Assembly (NCBI GenBank): GCA_029962745.1
Contig: CM057161.1
Coordinates: 13,213,449 to 13,277,448 of the forward strand
Reading direction: 5' to 3'
Source: Echinometra lucunter
Taxonomy: Eukaryota; Echinodermata; Echinoidea; Camarodonta; Echinometridae
Length of the DNA stretch: 64,000 bases
Shown here: in pieces, positions 1-11,418 of the stretch
How the letters are laid out: the number at the start of each line of letters is the position of its first letter
Numbering within the stretch: the stretch's first letter is position 1
The notes under the pieces: generated by a model
Told to the model about the DNA's origin: nothing
What the model saw: only the letters and a program-made list of their open reading frames with translations
Databases searched by the model: none
Position numbers and translations under genes: made by a program

Positions 1-717
1 AGAATAATGATATAATTTAAGCCATTGATGTACTGTTCTCCAACTCAAGGTCTGCAGGGGCCGCGGAGCTGTGAATGGGGGTGGGGAGGAAGAGTTTGCC
101 GGGAGGGGGGTTAATGGAGTGGAGTATGCGAACGACCATGTTATCGAACTCAAGTACTAGTAAGCTGTTGCTATGTGCCCCCCTCCCCTAAAAGAAAAAC
201 AAACGACTAAAACTTTACTGGGTCGGACTATACCTCCTCCTCCCCCTCCCGCCTTTGATCTGCAGCCCATGCTCTTCTATGTGCTATAATATTGCTTTAA
301 CATGCCTGAAGGTAATCCACCTCGCATTTGCATATTATAATTGCATAATGATTAATATATCTTCTCTTATATTCAGTCTTATATTTTCATAATTTACCAA
401 CTGCACGCTCGGCACTTTATTCGATTGCAGTGTTATTCCATTTAATATCAAAACAGTCATGACAATAACAATGGGTTAATTTTGGCAGGTAGAATTGACA
501 TTGGTGTCTCGTTATCTTTGTCAACATTGTAGTCTGAGTCTGAGATCGACATCAAGAAGATTTACCCCTTTTTTCACTGACCATGGCTCTATTATGCTGT
601 AGAGACTATTTATATCTGTGGCCTGACACAATATTTTCATTTCGAAGAAGGATAAAGAAATTTGCAGGAAAAAGGAAGAAATCGCAGCAATTCTCACTTG
701 TGCACGTGACAGTAAGA
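1..717. other. AT-rich non-coding flank
   Basis: I see no gene, exon or RNA here. Short open frames lack domains and splice context. It holds G-rich and C-rich runs and ordinary AT-rich sequence. Confidence 0.6.
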
Positions 718-985
718 AAAAAGGTGCAATTTTGCACCCCAATTGCTACAATAGCAGCACCTTTTGGGGTGCAGTCTTGCACCCTACATTTTGCATGACG
801 AAGGTGTAAAGACGCTTCCTTTTATACTTGTTTACACACGAAAATGCCCATCTGCACCCTATAAAGGGTGCAAAATGTAGCTCGCTGCACCCTTAAATGG
901 TGCATAATGCTTCTTTGGGTGCAAAGCTGCACCCTTATAGGAGCTCTTGGTGTACTATTTGAAGGGTGCAAAATCGAACTTTCTT
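718..985. mobile_element. MITE-like element with GGTGCA/TGCACC subrepeats, copy 1
   Basis: The segment is packed with the word AAGGGTGCA and its complement TGCACCCTT. The left end reads AAAGGTGCAATTTTGCACCC and the right end is close to its reverse complement, giving terminal inverted repeats of about 20 bp. A second copy in the same orientation lies at 63360-63720 and shares order and spacing, for example the stretches around GCAGTCTTGCACCCT and TGAAGGGTGCAAAA. There is no coding capacity, so it is a non-autonomous DNA element by inference. No clear target duplication was identified. Confidence 0.6.
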
Positions 986-1032
986 TCTTTATGCATCAAT
1001 AGTTCTTTTGTTCTTACAGCCTTCCACTGGAT

Positions 1033-1153
1033 GGGCGGGTGGGGGGGGGGGGGGGGGGAGTTGGGTGGAGGGATCGACAAGTCGACGAGACTGACAGTTC
1101 ACTCGTCCGTTGTCGTCGTTCGGGGGGGGGGGGGGGGGGGAGAGGGGGGGGGG
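1033..1153. repeat. Poly-G tracts
   Basis: Long runs of G (several of 8 or more) around 1038-1060 and 1122-1153 flank a short mixed segment. The apparent Gly-rich and Pro-rich open frames here are products of the homopolymers. G-quadruplex formation is possible. Confidence 0.8.
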
Positions 1154-1221
1154 GCAGAAAAGTGAAGGAGACACAATATCGAAATGCAGCAGCCCATTGG
1201 TAAGGTATTAACCCTTATTGC

Positions 1222-1268
1222 TATAAGTCTTTTGGAGGGGACTTAAAGTCGTCGGTCCCCTGGTTGCT
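1222..1268 (+). mobile_element. SINE 3' tail fragment
   Basis: The segment reads GGGGACTTAAAGTCGTCGGT followed by CCCCTGG. The same GACNTTAAA..GTCGGTCCC theme occurs in the tail of the SINE at 3530-3689 (minus strand), and a CTGTAGGTCCCCTG variant follows the SINE head at 29442. No tRNA-like head is visible immediately upstream, so this is a fragment. Confidence 0.4.
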
Positions 1269-2007
1269 TACTAACAAGCTTGCACATTATTATGCTTTCT
1301 TATTGAGGTGAAATGACCAATCATTTAACTATTCCCTTCCATTTGATTCTGGCCCCTCCGCTTGATGAAAACGTGTTTGATTTAACTCTTAATAGTGTTA
1401 ACAGTATATTTACTTTTCTCTTTATAGTTGCTTTTGAAACTACATACACAGACAGTTTCCTTTCACGTATTTTTTAAAGAAAAGTTAAGCGTAAGCGTAT
1501 GCTTATTGTGTAGTCGCGTTTCCGATTATACATTTTATATAATAAAATCCACTATGTACAAACTTAAGTAAGCATGTTAGCCAGTTAGGTGTCAGGAGAT
1601 TGGAAAATTCTTCATATTATTTGTTCATGACATTTTGAAATCTGGTGTCGATTTGTAAGGGCTTCCTAGACCTTTACAAATTTGAGCTAATAAAAAAAAA
1701 TAGTATGGGTACATGTATTTGGTAAATATAGTGGACTTGTTACAAGGTATTAATTTGTGATTGAGATACATGACATGAGCATTTCGCTTCTACATTTTAC
1801 TCCCCTTCTTTTTATTCTTTATTTTACTATCCTTTTCTTTCCTTTTCCCTCTTTGTGTCATGAAATGATAATTAAAGCGCTGTAGGCAGATCGAGCCCCG
1901 CCCCCCCCCCATGCCGCCATTCAGCCTTTTCTGCATTCTTCTTGAGTTGTTCATGGAGATTGGAGAGCTTTAATAATCTTTACACTCATTTCTCAAGGAG
2001 TATTAAG
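1269..2007. other. Unique non-coding sequence
   Basis: I recognise no gene or element. This is the single-copy DNA that precedes the duplicated block. Confidence 0.5.
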
Positions 2008-2739
2008 CTTCGAGTATCATGTATGTAGCTGATTTGTTGTTAATTTTATTACTTGATAAGAACATGGCAGAAATAAGCTCGCATTGGTGATCGAATGTTG
2101 GAGGCTGAAGTCAGCTAGATACCAGTAATCTATCTTTGTTGACTTTCTTAGATTAATCTTTAATGTACACTAACATGAAGGATTTGATGTGACATTTGCT
2201 ATCAGGCTACTATTTCTGCGATAAAACCAACCGATAGGTTACATCAGTAAGTATGCATACTTACTTTGAATGTTTGTTTCATGGAGATAAAAGTATTCTA
2301 AGCAAATCTTTAAAACTTAGTACAAAAGTACAAAATTGAGTAAAAATCGAGCTTATTGTGCAGTGCTTTTTTTCTTTCAGTGACCGAGTCAATACCGTTT
2401 TGGTGGTTCCCAAAGTGCATACAATCGGCCTTTCCCCAAACTTCTAGAATCTACATTGAGTACACTCTGGACAGGGCCTTCTTGCATAAAAAGTCGTGAA
2501 TCAAACGTAACTCAAAAAATTAAACGCAACTTGTTTTGTTTTTCAACCAATCAGGATTGAGTATTTGGGACTTGCATTTAATTTTGGGGGGATGCGTTTA
2601 ATTGCAATTTTTTATGCAAAGTGTGACCACCTTCCAGTTGTGATTGAGCACGACCAGACCGTACTCAACCCATCGTTCAGACACTGAGGGTTAATGAGGA
2701 TATTAACCGAAGAGCTTGTGCCGTGCACTTTATGTTCAG

Positions 2740-3265
2740 TGGCGTATCCACACTTTGGTTTCATGCAGGCTCTGGAGGGATAAAAATTTCAGCTTATATG
2801 ATGATAATCCGTGGCAAGGTAAACTTTTTATATCTCAAATCTCAAGAACCGTTTGATGTCACATGAATCCTACTAGGCCTATGTATCACCATAGGTAGAC
2901 GTATTTGGGGGTATATGTATGTCAAAGGTCAAGGTCACATAGGTCAATATATGAAATTTCAGTTGTTTGCCTCGTTAACATGATATAAAAAACCACTGGA
3001 GGCATGAACTTCAAACGTGGTGTAGGTAAGTAGGTCAAAGGTCAAAGGTCACATGGATCAATTCCGAAGTTTTAGATGTTGGCCTCGTTAACGCGATATC
3101 TCAGAACCGCTTGAGGTGCATGTGAACTTCATACTTGCTGCTAGTATGTATATGACCATATGCAGACAATCTGATTATGAGTATGTAGGTCAAAGGTCAA
3201 GGTCATAGAGGTCAACATATGAAACTTCCGGTGCTAGCCTCGTTGATATTTCAAGAAGCCTTTGA
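2740..3265 (+). repeat. Diverged tandem array with AGGTCA direct repeats (left copy)
   Basis: Units of roughly 115-130 bp carry a GGTCAAAGGTCA core, a CCTCGTTAACRYGATAT segment and a GAACTTCAWACKTG segment. These match the order of elements in the cleaner array at 32233-33318. It is an old, degraded member of the same repeat superfamily. Confidence 0.65.
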
Positions 3266-3529
3266 TTTTAAATGATAATTCATGATAATGGTGTTTTATT
3301 AAGATTTGCACTGTTGTTTAAATATCATTAGGTTATTTACAGTATGAACCCACCAGCAGTTTCCCATATTTTTTTTTTAAATTAATAGGCGGTAGGTTCA
3401 TATGTTAAACAAGTAAAAAGAACCAATTTTACTTTAAACAACCGTTCTAACAAAAGAAACATATTGCACTTTGTTGTTGTTGTTGAATTAGGTTTTTACA
3501 GACGTGTATCAATCATCAATCAAATATGA

Positions 3530-3689
3530 TTATTTACGTCTGGGACCGACCTTTAACGTCACCATCCGAAAGACGTGGCAATTGTAGATTCATATCTTGC
3601 CAAAGGACATTAGTGCAGCGGCAGGGATTCGAACCACGGACCTTGTGGTTCAAAGTGTGGAGACTTATCCACTGAGCCACAACACCTCT
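3530..3689 (-). mobile_element. tRNA-derived SINE (left copy)
   Basis: On the minus strand the head begins GAGGTGTTGTGGCTCAGTGG and contains a B-box-like GTGGTTCGAATCCCTGCC. The body follows with ACTAATGTCCTTTGGCAAGA and the tail with GACGTTAAAGGTCGGTCCCA. Head and early body match the + strand SINE at 43949, so this is one family. RNA polymerase III transcription is assumed from the boxes. Confidence 0.75.
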
Positions 3690-4476
3690 ACTCGGCAGCT
3701 CAAGGGCTGAATAAAGCAATTATTTTTTTACACACCACGTAGTTAAAATTAATGAACAGAAAAACCCCCCTCATATTTTAGAATTTAAAGAAAAAATGCT
3801 GTTCACGAGCAAAAATAAGATATGGAGGTAAACATATACTACGAAATAACATAATTACATCATGATTAGGTTTGTGTGTGCATACTGTACATGTGATGTG
3901 TGCCAACAATTCTGGAGAATTGTATATTTAGATACAGTTCAAGATACATGTATTACAGTTAGCAATGTGTTGTTTGTCTGCTGCGTAGTGGTTTGTTCGG
4001 TATACACACATTAAAAATCTTAGATAAGTAGCCATTCAAATAAGAATAGAGCGAGAACTTCTGAAACAAAATGAGTGAGTTGCTCATAAAAGCACAAAAT
4101 CATTTGCCGGACCATTATGACAGAATATAGTTTTGCACAATATGGCCTACAAAATACGATCGAATAAGAAATAACAAAAGAATTCAGGAGATGTTACTGG
4201 ATAAGTGAGACACAGGAAAGGAGAAAGGGTAAAGGAAGGGAAACTTGGCTAATGACTGAGAATTTGTCCACATGATTATTATATTTTTTCACAACGGTTC
4301 GTTTGAGGGCCCTTGTTGAATTTGTAGTGCCTCCTTGGGCCCTTGCCCTTCTGTAATACATTTCGTGATCAGGCACGTGTTGTGCTGAAAGATAATTTAC
4401 TCTCGTTACCGGCTACCTATAACTCAAAGGGCATACATGACATTATTGATCCGTGTTTTACTTGACCCTATGTATT

Positions 4477-4695
4477 CAGGGGCGGCGCCATGGTATTTTG
4501 ATGGGGGAGGGGGGGGGGGGGCAAGATGACAGCTTAGGTGAATTTATTGAAGTTTTAAATAAACAAATAGGGGTATGTTGCAAGCCCCAGGCCTCTCTTT
4601 TCCCACCCTCTTCTTTCTTCTTCCTCTTTTTTTCTTTTTCTCCTTTTTTTTTTTTTTTTTTCAATCACCCTTTCCCCCCTATAGCGCCGCCCCTG
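4477..4695. mobile_element. MITE, CAGGGGCGGCGC terminal inverted repeats (left copy)
   Basis: The ends read CAGGGGCGGCGC and GCGCCGCCCCTG, a perfect 12-bp inverted pair. The interior has poly-G and pyrimidine runs and no coding potential. CAGGGG-type termini are usual in non-autonomous hAT elements, but I could not define an exact 8-bp target duplication. Confidence 0.6.
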
Positions 4696-6558
4696 CCTAT
4701 ATCTACCCCATAAAACTCCGATTTTGAAGGGAGTATGCTGGAAAGGGGTGGGGGGGGGGGGGTGATGTATTAAATTTCTTTTGAGCATAGTCATAAATTT
4801 TCCAATGGAAACAAAAACAAGTGAAAGAAAGCACAGAAATCGTAAGATTTTCAACGAAAGGGGAGGGGGGCTCTCATCAACTTTCCTAATTTGCCAAAAA
4901 TGTGATTGTGTAAGCCGTTGTTCGAGGTTTGAAAATGTGTTTGAAAAGGTTAGCGTTTTTTAAGGAAAAAATGGAGCTCTGGTCATGCAATAACAATATG
5001 AAAGAAACTATTGCAAAGCAATTGGGAAAACTGATTTAGCGGTTGTGAAGAATTTGTACATGTATATACTAGGGGTTTTGAAATAATCAACATGATAAGA
5101 AATCAGTTTGATCTTGCTGAAAAGTATATGCACTGCCCACCGAAATGGGTATGTGGAACTACACACTAGTGTTCAGGTCAAAGAGCTATGTCTTATATTT
5201 TTAATATGGTGGAATTTGAAGAGCAATTCTTTTATACAGACATAAAAATGATTAGAAAGATTTTTTCACCTCTCCCAGAACCAAAGAAGCTTTCTTTAAA
5301 CAATATTTCGTAACAATAGCCTAACTAGCCCCATGCGGATTCAATTACATTTATTTAAAATAGGAAAAACTTACTTTTTTATATAGTTCTTTGTCATAAA
5401 TCGATTTATACCGTTTTTGCCATAACCTCAAATAACTTGCATTAAAAAGGTATATAAGAATCTATTCAATATTGTGTCCAATTTTAGTGAAATCTCATGA
5501 TAAAGACTTGATTGGCGATTTGCCAATACAAATGCTAAAATCCATTCAATGATAGCCTGCCGCTGGATTGTACTCAGTTGAAGACATTGTGTAAGATAAT
5601 GTTATCAGAAAGTCCACAATCACTGCCCATTTGGAAGATTTCCATGTACTTCAATATTTGCTCGGTGGGTTCCTCCCCCCCCCCCCTCCCGAAGATTCAT
5701 ACTTCCGAAAGGGTTGTATACCCGATCCGAATGTTAATTCCGAAAATGCATGTCTTGTCCTGATGTTATTTTTCCTGGAATTTGGAAACTTAGGATTCAT
5801 GATCCTATTTTCATTTTCCGGGATTGTGAAAACTCCGGAGGCTACTTCGGAATAATTAACCTTTTTTTTTTGCAATTCAGTTCAGTTTATCCTTTTAAAA
5901 TTGATATGATAAAGATTCCTAGGCCAATACTGTTAATAAAAGCATGAACAATATGAAATACAGGAATAAATACCCGGAAGATATACAGAATTTAAATGGT
6001 GTTGTGATTGTGATTAAATAACTAATTTTAAAGTTCAATTCACTGCATTTAAAATGCATTACACAGCAATTTACATCACCTATATCAACAATATTCAATT
6101 CACACTTAATGAATACGAGTGTTAGAAAATTCAGCTATATACTTGAAATTTTAAAATGATTGCAAAAACACAACGCAGTAAGATCAGAATGAAAATTGAG
6201 AGGAAAAAAAAAAAAGAAGTGCAAATATAAACACCGATAAACTCGAAAATACTGAAGTCAAATGTGAACAAAGACAATTCAGTAATATTCTCTTCATTAT
6301 GAAAATTCAGAGTAAGCAAATTATGAACCCTTAAATGTTTGGAATCCTCGAATCATCATGTGCATCCATATCGAATCATAAACCTATATATAGAGGGAAA
6401 ACACACCGTCGGAAAACGAGCCACCCCCCCCCTTCCTCCACGTGCCCGTAAGTGGATCTATAGAAACATAGAAACAAAAAACACGTGGCACTTTATGATA
6501 TGTTTCCGCATGGGAGTTTAACTCCATGGTTTCAGTCAAGATTTCAAGCAATACAGCG

Positions 6559-6679
6559 TTTCATGAAGTGTCTTGTCAGTGATTTTTACCGACACCTGTT
6601 ATAAGCTACTGAAATCCTGCATCTGATTGGCTGAGAGCAAATTTGTTAGCAAAAATCACTGACAAGACACTTCATGAAA
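6559..6679. mobile_element. MITE, ~29-bp near-perfect terminal inverted repeats (left copy)
   Basis: The left end TTTCATGAAGTGTCTTGTCA is repeated as TGACAAGACACTTCATGAAA at the right end, and the match runs inward to about 29 bp. The interior has a CTGATTGGCTGAGAGC segment of a kind common in small inverted-repeat elements. About 121 bp in total, no open frame. Confidence 0.8.
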
Positions 6680-7070
6680 TCCCCAGATGAATCATAATTA
6701 CGGACCGGAAACATGAAAGCAAAATTGCTTTATTTCTTCAAAGAAGTGACATCGTATGAACCACCGCAGATTATCTAAAAAGGGGGAGGGGATTGGGCAT
6801 GTTCATCACGAAAACTTTGATAACAATGATGGCAGTTACCAAAATTTGCTCCTTCATTTCTTTTTAATTTCGTCCTAAACACCAAATCTGATTGTTTAAT
6901 TTATTTTTATTTGTCGAAATTGATATTGAAAATATTAATCTGATAATTACTTTTAAAGACCACCGTATTTGGGATTGCGGATGTTTGTGCGTGGGTGTCT
7001 GGAATTTTAGATGATATGTGATTCATTTTCAGTTCGATTGTCCTGGATCCGTCATTGATGTGAATTTGTA

Positions 7071-7116
7071 CTCTCTAAAAAAAGAGTGAACGCGTTCACT
7101 CTTTTTAAAGAGAGAG
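7071..7116. mobile_element. 46-bp near-palindrome bounded by TA (left copy)
   Basis: A perfect core of two 14-bp arms meets at AACG/CGTT (arm AAAAAGAGTGAACG), and the outer arms CTCTCT/AGAGAG extend it. TA dinucleotides lie exactly at both outer borders (7069-7070 and 7117-7118), as a Tc1/mariner-type target duplication would give. Transposition is an inference from structure only. Confidence 0.5.
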
Positions 7117-7283
7117 TAGGCGTATATAGAAGTGGGAGTACGTTTCTCTTTCCCCAAGTTTTGTTGTGAGTTATTGGTCGAAAATTTGGACGATTTTAAT
7201 CACACCTCCCTCTCCCCCAGTTTACCCCTACCCCTACGCACGTACGGTGCCATCTCCGCCTACCGATACTAGTCGGTTTGGGG

Positions 7284-7315
7284 CACAGAAATAGAAGACG
7301 TCTTCTATTTCTGTG
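7284..7315. mobile_element. 32-bp perfect palindrome with 8-bp direct repeats, locus A
   Basis: Two 16-bp arms (CACAGAAATAGAAGAC and its exact complement) meet with no spacer. GTTTGGGG lies immediately left (7276-7283) and again immediately right (7316-7323). The same 32 bp occurs at 32525-32556 between a different 8-bp direct repeat. The paired flanks look like target-site duplications of an 8-bp-duplicating transposase such as hAT. The second assembly copy is at 17458-17489. Confidence 0.8.
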
Positions 7316-7320
7316 GTTTG

Positions 7321-7914
7321 GGGGGTTACAGTTCGTTATTCCGAAGGTTCGTTATTCCAAAGTTTCGTTTATTCCGAAGGTTCGTTTATTCCAAAGGCTC
7401 GTTATTCCGAAGGTTCGTTAGTCCAAAGGCTCGTTAGTCCGAAGGCCGTTAGTCCGAAAATGAAATAAGGTTCGTTATTCCGAAGGTTCGTTAGTCCAAA
7501 AATGAAAAAAAGGTTCGTTATTCCGAAGGTTCGTTAGTCCAAAGGCTCGTTATTTTCCGAAGCCGTTAGTCTGAAAATGAAATAAGGTTCGTTATTCCGA
7601 AGGTTCGTTTGTCCGAAAATGAAAAAAAAGGTTCGTTATTCCGAAGGTTCGTTAGTCTGAAAATGAAAGAAGGTTCGTTAATAGTTTGTTAGTTATTTTC
7701 GGACCAACGAACCTCATTTCATATTCGGACTAACGAACCTTCGGACTAACGAGCCTTCGGAATAACGCCACAATAATTGTTCGGATGAACGAACCCTTTT
7801 TCATTTTCGGACTAACCAACATCTCGGTATGCGCAATTTGCGTGTTTCGGAAAAACGAACCTTCGGATTAAGGGTGGCAACGAACAACGAAATTCGGAAT
7901 AACGAATATCACCC
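7321..7914. mobile_element. Inverted mosaic of GTTCGTTATTCCGAAG repeats (left copy)
   Basis: About twenty units of the 16-bp theme GTTCGTTATTCCGAAG or GTTCGTTAGTCCGAAA run forward up to about 7690, then the complementary theme TTCGGACTAACGAACC runs to 7914. ATGAAA spacers separate groups. The ends resemble inverted repeats (GTTACAGTTCGTTATTCCGA against GTGATATTCGTTATTCCGAA). It is a fold-back, probably non-autonomous element. Confidence 0.7.
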
Positions 7915-8203
7915 GGTTTTTTGCTGGGCGTACGACATTTGGGGTTCACGCCATCTTCGTCTTGCAGCAGGTAGGAGGATAACGCGCCGTAATCGCTGAT
8001 TCAATTTAGTGATTGCTATATTGTAAGATAAAAACGTCTAGATTCTCGACAATACCATACTAAACCAGAAGAAACTTGGCAAAGAGAGAAACCATCAGTG
8101 GAAAGCAAGTTTGCCCTTTGCCCTTTTTATACAGATGCCATTGCAAGGAAATATTGGCAGAGAGAGAGAGAGATAGAAAAAAACCCACAGACGAGGAAGA
8201 GGA

Positions 8204-8252
8204 AAAGAAGAAGAAGAAGAAGAAGAAGAAGAAGAAGAAGAAGAAGAAGACT
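8204..8252 (+). repeat. (GAA)n microsatellite (left copy)
   Basis: Uninterrupted AGA/GAA triplets. All open frames here (poly-K, poly-R, poly-E) are shadows of the repeat. Confidence 0.9.
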
Positions 8253-8924
8253 TTTCAAAGGAAAACTTATTACATTACATATAATAAAATAACAAATAAA
8301 AAGATACAGACATTGATGCACTTAATATGTCAAGTGTTTGTGAGCTAAACAGTAAACAAAACAATCAATAGTAATACATAAGAAGGAAAACATTAAACAA
8401 TTCATGAACAAACAAATTAAACAATAGAAATAAGAAAAATTTCTTAAATGTACTGAAAACTGACGACAGATGATTACAGAACTACAGTGTCATAAGTATT
8501 TGAAAGGATTAATTTCCATAAAGAGCTTTGCTCAAAAAAAAAAACAATCACAAATACCGAAGGAGGTGCCCAAAATCGTAGGCATAGCATAAAGATAATA
8601 GCAATGAAAAGTGTGATCACGTCAAAACAATTAAATCAACCATGTGAGTCTATCATTATCCAAAAGAAAGAGTACATTATTTGGTGACCATGTTTTAAAA
8701 ATAAAGCCAAATTGCTTGTAATTTATGGAATTCATAGTCAATAATGACTCTGTTTTTAATTCTAAATTTCCAAAGCGGAAGCGGATAAAAAAAACGAGAG
8801 GTACGATAAAGCCAATATAATGTGCTTTTAAGACTAACAATAAGAAAGTTGGATAGGCGCACGGCTTCCCTGCTACGACCTCTTGCATGTGGACCAGGTC
8901 CAGAAGAAGGCCAAGGAGAACAAG

Positions 8925-9075
8925 AAGAGAGACAAGAAGAAGAATAAGAAGAAGAAGAAGAAGAAGAAGAAGAGAAGAAGAAGAAGAAGAAGAAGAAGAA
9001 GAAGAAGAAGAAGAAGAAGAGAAGAAGAAGAAAGAAGAAGAAGAAGAAGAAGAAGAAAAGACAGAAGAAGAAGTA
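8925..9075 (+). repeat. Long (GAA)n microsatellite (left copy)
   Basis: About 150 bp of GAA triplets with several single-base interruptions. The other assembly copy (19100-19229) is nearly pure, which suggests sequencing or allelic length differences. Confidence 0.9.
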
Positions 9076-9430
9076 AACACGTGTCCAGTTACCTCCCCAT
9101 AATTCCCGTAACTATTGTGGGCTTGCACCTAGTTCTAGCGCTCTAGAAATTGGGAAGTGGGAAGCGTGCAAAATTACAATTTTTGTTGGAAATGTTGGAG
9201 CGAGACCAACCATAACTTTGAATGATCTTATGCTAATGAATGTATGGTGACGAAAGAATAATAACACCATACGGAAAATTTGACCTACAATGTATAAGTG
9301 AAACAGATGTTGCATTATTTGAACGAATGATATCGGCAATAGCACCAATACTTTGTTCGTTTGTTCAGTTGCTGTTTTTTTTATATAAAGTATCCTCCTT
9401 TTAATCGAATAAGCATATTTTTTTCACTTA

Positions 9431-9833
9431 AGCCCACCGCAAACTATACGATCTGACTGCGACCTGATTTTCAAACAAATGGCATTTTGCATTAAATATG
9501 AAAAGTTTAGACAAGTAAAATTATCTTGTTTGAAGAAAAATGACAGGAATAAAATCGAAATTTTGGTTAAGCAAGCCTTGTGGTTGGAGTAAAGCCAAAT
9601 CGGCTTCAAATCTATAGCCCATCGCAAGATTGCTATGACGTCACTACGATTCGGAATTAAGTTCGCTTTTATTCCTACAGGGAGGCTCGCAGTAGTCGTA
9701 GTCGTATTCATACGACTATCTCGGAACTTTAATCATTAAGATTTTATATGTTTGAATGTTCATATCAATGCTATGACAATTTTTTTTTCCAAAATCGGAT
9801 CGCAGACTGATCGTATAGTGTGCGGTCGGTGTT
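9431..9833. mobile_element. MITE-like element, ~40-bp inverted ends (left copy)
   Basis: The left end AGCCCACCGCAAACTATACG and the right end TCGTATAGTGTGCGGTCGGT are imperfect inverted repeats that continue inward through GATCTGACTGCGACCTGATT. The middle has a small hairpin (GTCGTA...TACGAC) and no coding potential. About 400 bp. Confidence 0.65.
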
Positions 9834-11260
9834 TCGCTGAGTTTTCTATATACTTTCACCAGATGTAACATTTCACACATTTGAACATGTTTTGGCAAAG
9901 GTCACTTAGTCAGAATCGAAAGGCAAAAAAAACAACAAGAACAAACAGACAACAACGGGGAAACGAAAAATGTGGAATAGAAATGGGAAGGTTAAAGGTC
10001 ACATGGTCATGAAAAGAAGATAACATTGATTCCCATCAAGCCTTATTCCTTTTAATCTACGGCCTTTTTTTAAAGGAAACCCAAACCCTCAAGTCAAGTA
10101 GTTTTTAAATCAAATTAGCCAAGGCAGAATAAAACAGATCAGCGAAGGAAAATTAAACGAAATCGGACTCGGAAAATAAAGTTATGCCCGTATGAAATAT
10201 CTGTTTTACATAGATATGTGATATAATTTGTGAAAAACTCTAAATTTGTTTTGTACACATAATTTCACATATTCTTTATTGTCTGGAAGAACACACGTTT
10301 TCATTGCCCTTATATCCCAGACACGTTGCCATGGAGAAAAACACTGTCCTACATTATAATATCTGGAGTTGCATAGCTTCAGAAAAATGGGTAGATCTAA
10401 GTAAGCAAATAAAGATGTTTAATTATGTGTGTGCAAAACATAATTATTGAGAGTTGTCCACAAAATAATAAATAAATGAAATAAAAAATAAAAAATAAAA
10501 AATGAAAAATACTTGAATTGAGGGTTTGGTTTCCTTAAAGCTCATGTATAGTTGGGTAGCAAAAAGAAAATTGGCATGACAGTTACTAAATGTAGTCTTA
10601 CATTGTCTGCCTTGCATAACAAGATACCTGTGAGATCATGTGATATTCCGTTCATGATTTCCAGTGAATTTTAGTGTAAATGTCTGGAGAAACGCAGTAG
10701 ATCGGTTACACCATGCCCTACGCTATGACCCCTGCACGCCGTATACGGCTCCCTGCACAACATTCATAGCGCTTTATTGTGCTTATCGCGCAGTATAGCA
10801 CTCTCATTTTTATACACCTGTGCAGGCACTGTGTGATGCACATGGATATTGTTGACTTTCGATCGCCTGCCCAGTGATCAAAAGTTTTTTTTTTTTGTTT
10901 TTTTATTGTTTTTGTTTTTGTTTGTTTGTTTTTGTTTTTTTTTTGGGGGGGGGGGTGGGCTCTCATTGGCTTGATATTCAATTTCCAGAGCAAAAAAATG
11001 CAGTTTTGCATGTACCTCGCTAGTGAGCAGCTAGAAGCAGAGAAATCTGAAGAACAATTTTTGATGGCCTATACCACAACTGTACTTGACCTTTAAAGTC
11101 CGCATTGCTCATTATTCAGCAAGGAAGAAGGGAACCGGTACCCTGGTAGAGCGGTACTTCTCGTTGATACCTAGTATGCCCAGCACAGACCATAAATGAC
11201 AATTTGAAAACATTTGAGTCTTGAAAGAAGCCTAGCCCACGTGCCCATTGGTTCACGGTC
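9834..11260. other. Non-coding DNA (left copy)
   Basis: I found no gene. It contains an A-rich stretch (10470-10515), a T/G-rich run at 10885-10955 and otherwise unremarkable sequence. Confidence 0.5.
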
Positions 11261-11269
11261 CCCTCTTGT

Positions 11270-11418
11270 TTAAAAAAAAAGTACCATGGGTATATAACGG
11301 TACATGTAATTTGACGAATTACCATCAAAGCGAGGTGACTTGATGGTACTTCCGTGGCACTTCCATGTTTTGATGGCAATTTCGTCAAAATCCTATGGCA
11401 ATGGTACCCATGGTTGTC
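11270..11418. mobile_element. GTACCATGG-rich fold-back (left copy)
   Basis: The left side reads AAAAAAAGTACCATGGGTA and the right side GGCAATGGTACCCATGG, in inverted relation, with more ATGGTACTT/CCATCAAA words between. The element at 47320-47473 is related. Confidence 0.5.

Noticed and set aside
4477..4695. Exact 8-bp target duplication for the CAGGGGCGG element
   Set aside because: Flanks (CCTATGTATT and CCTATATCTA) are only partly alike, so hAT membership is left as tentative.
7327..7690. CRISPR-like short regular repeats
   Set aside because: Units are contiguous or separated by short A-rich spacers, not unique 30-bp spacers, the array inverts half-way, and the genome is eukaryotic.
8883..9146. 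Open frames of poly-Arg, poly-Lys or poly-Glu over the GAA tracts (also 8076-8348, 18998-19298, 36159-36428)
   Set aside because: They exist only because a triplet repeat is open in all its frames. No start context, splice sites or domains.
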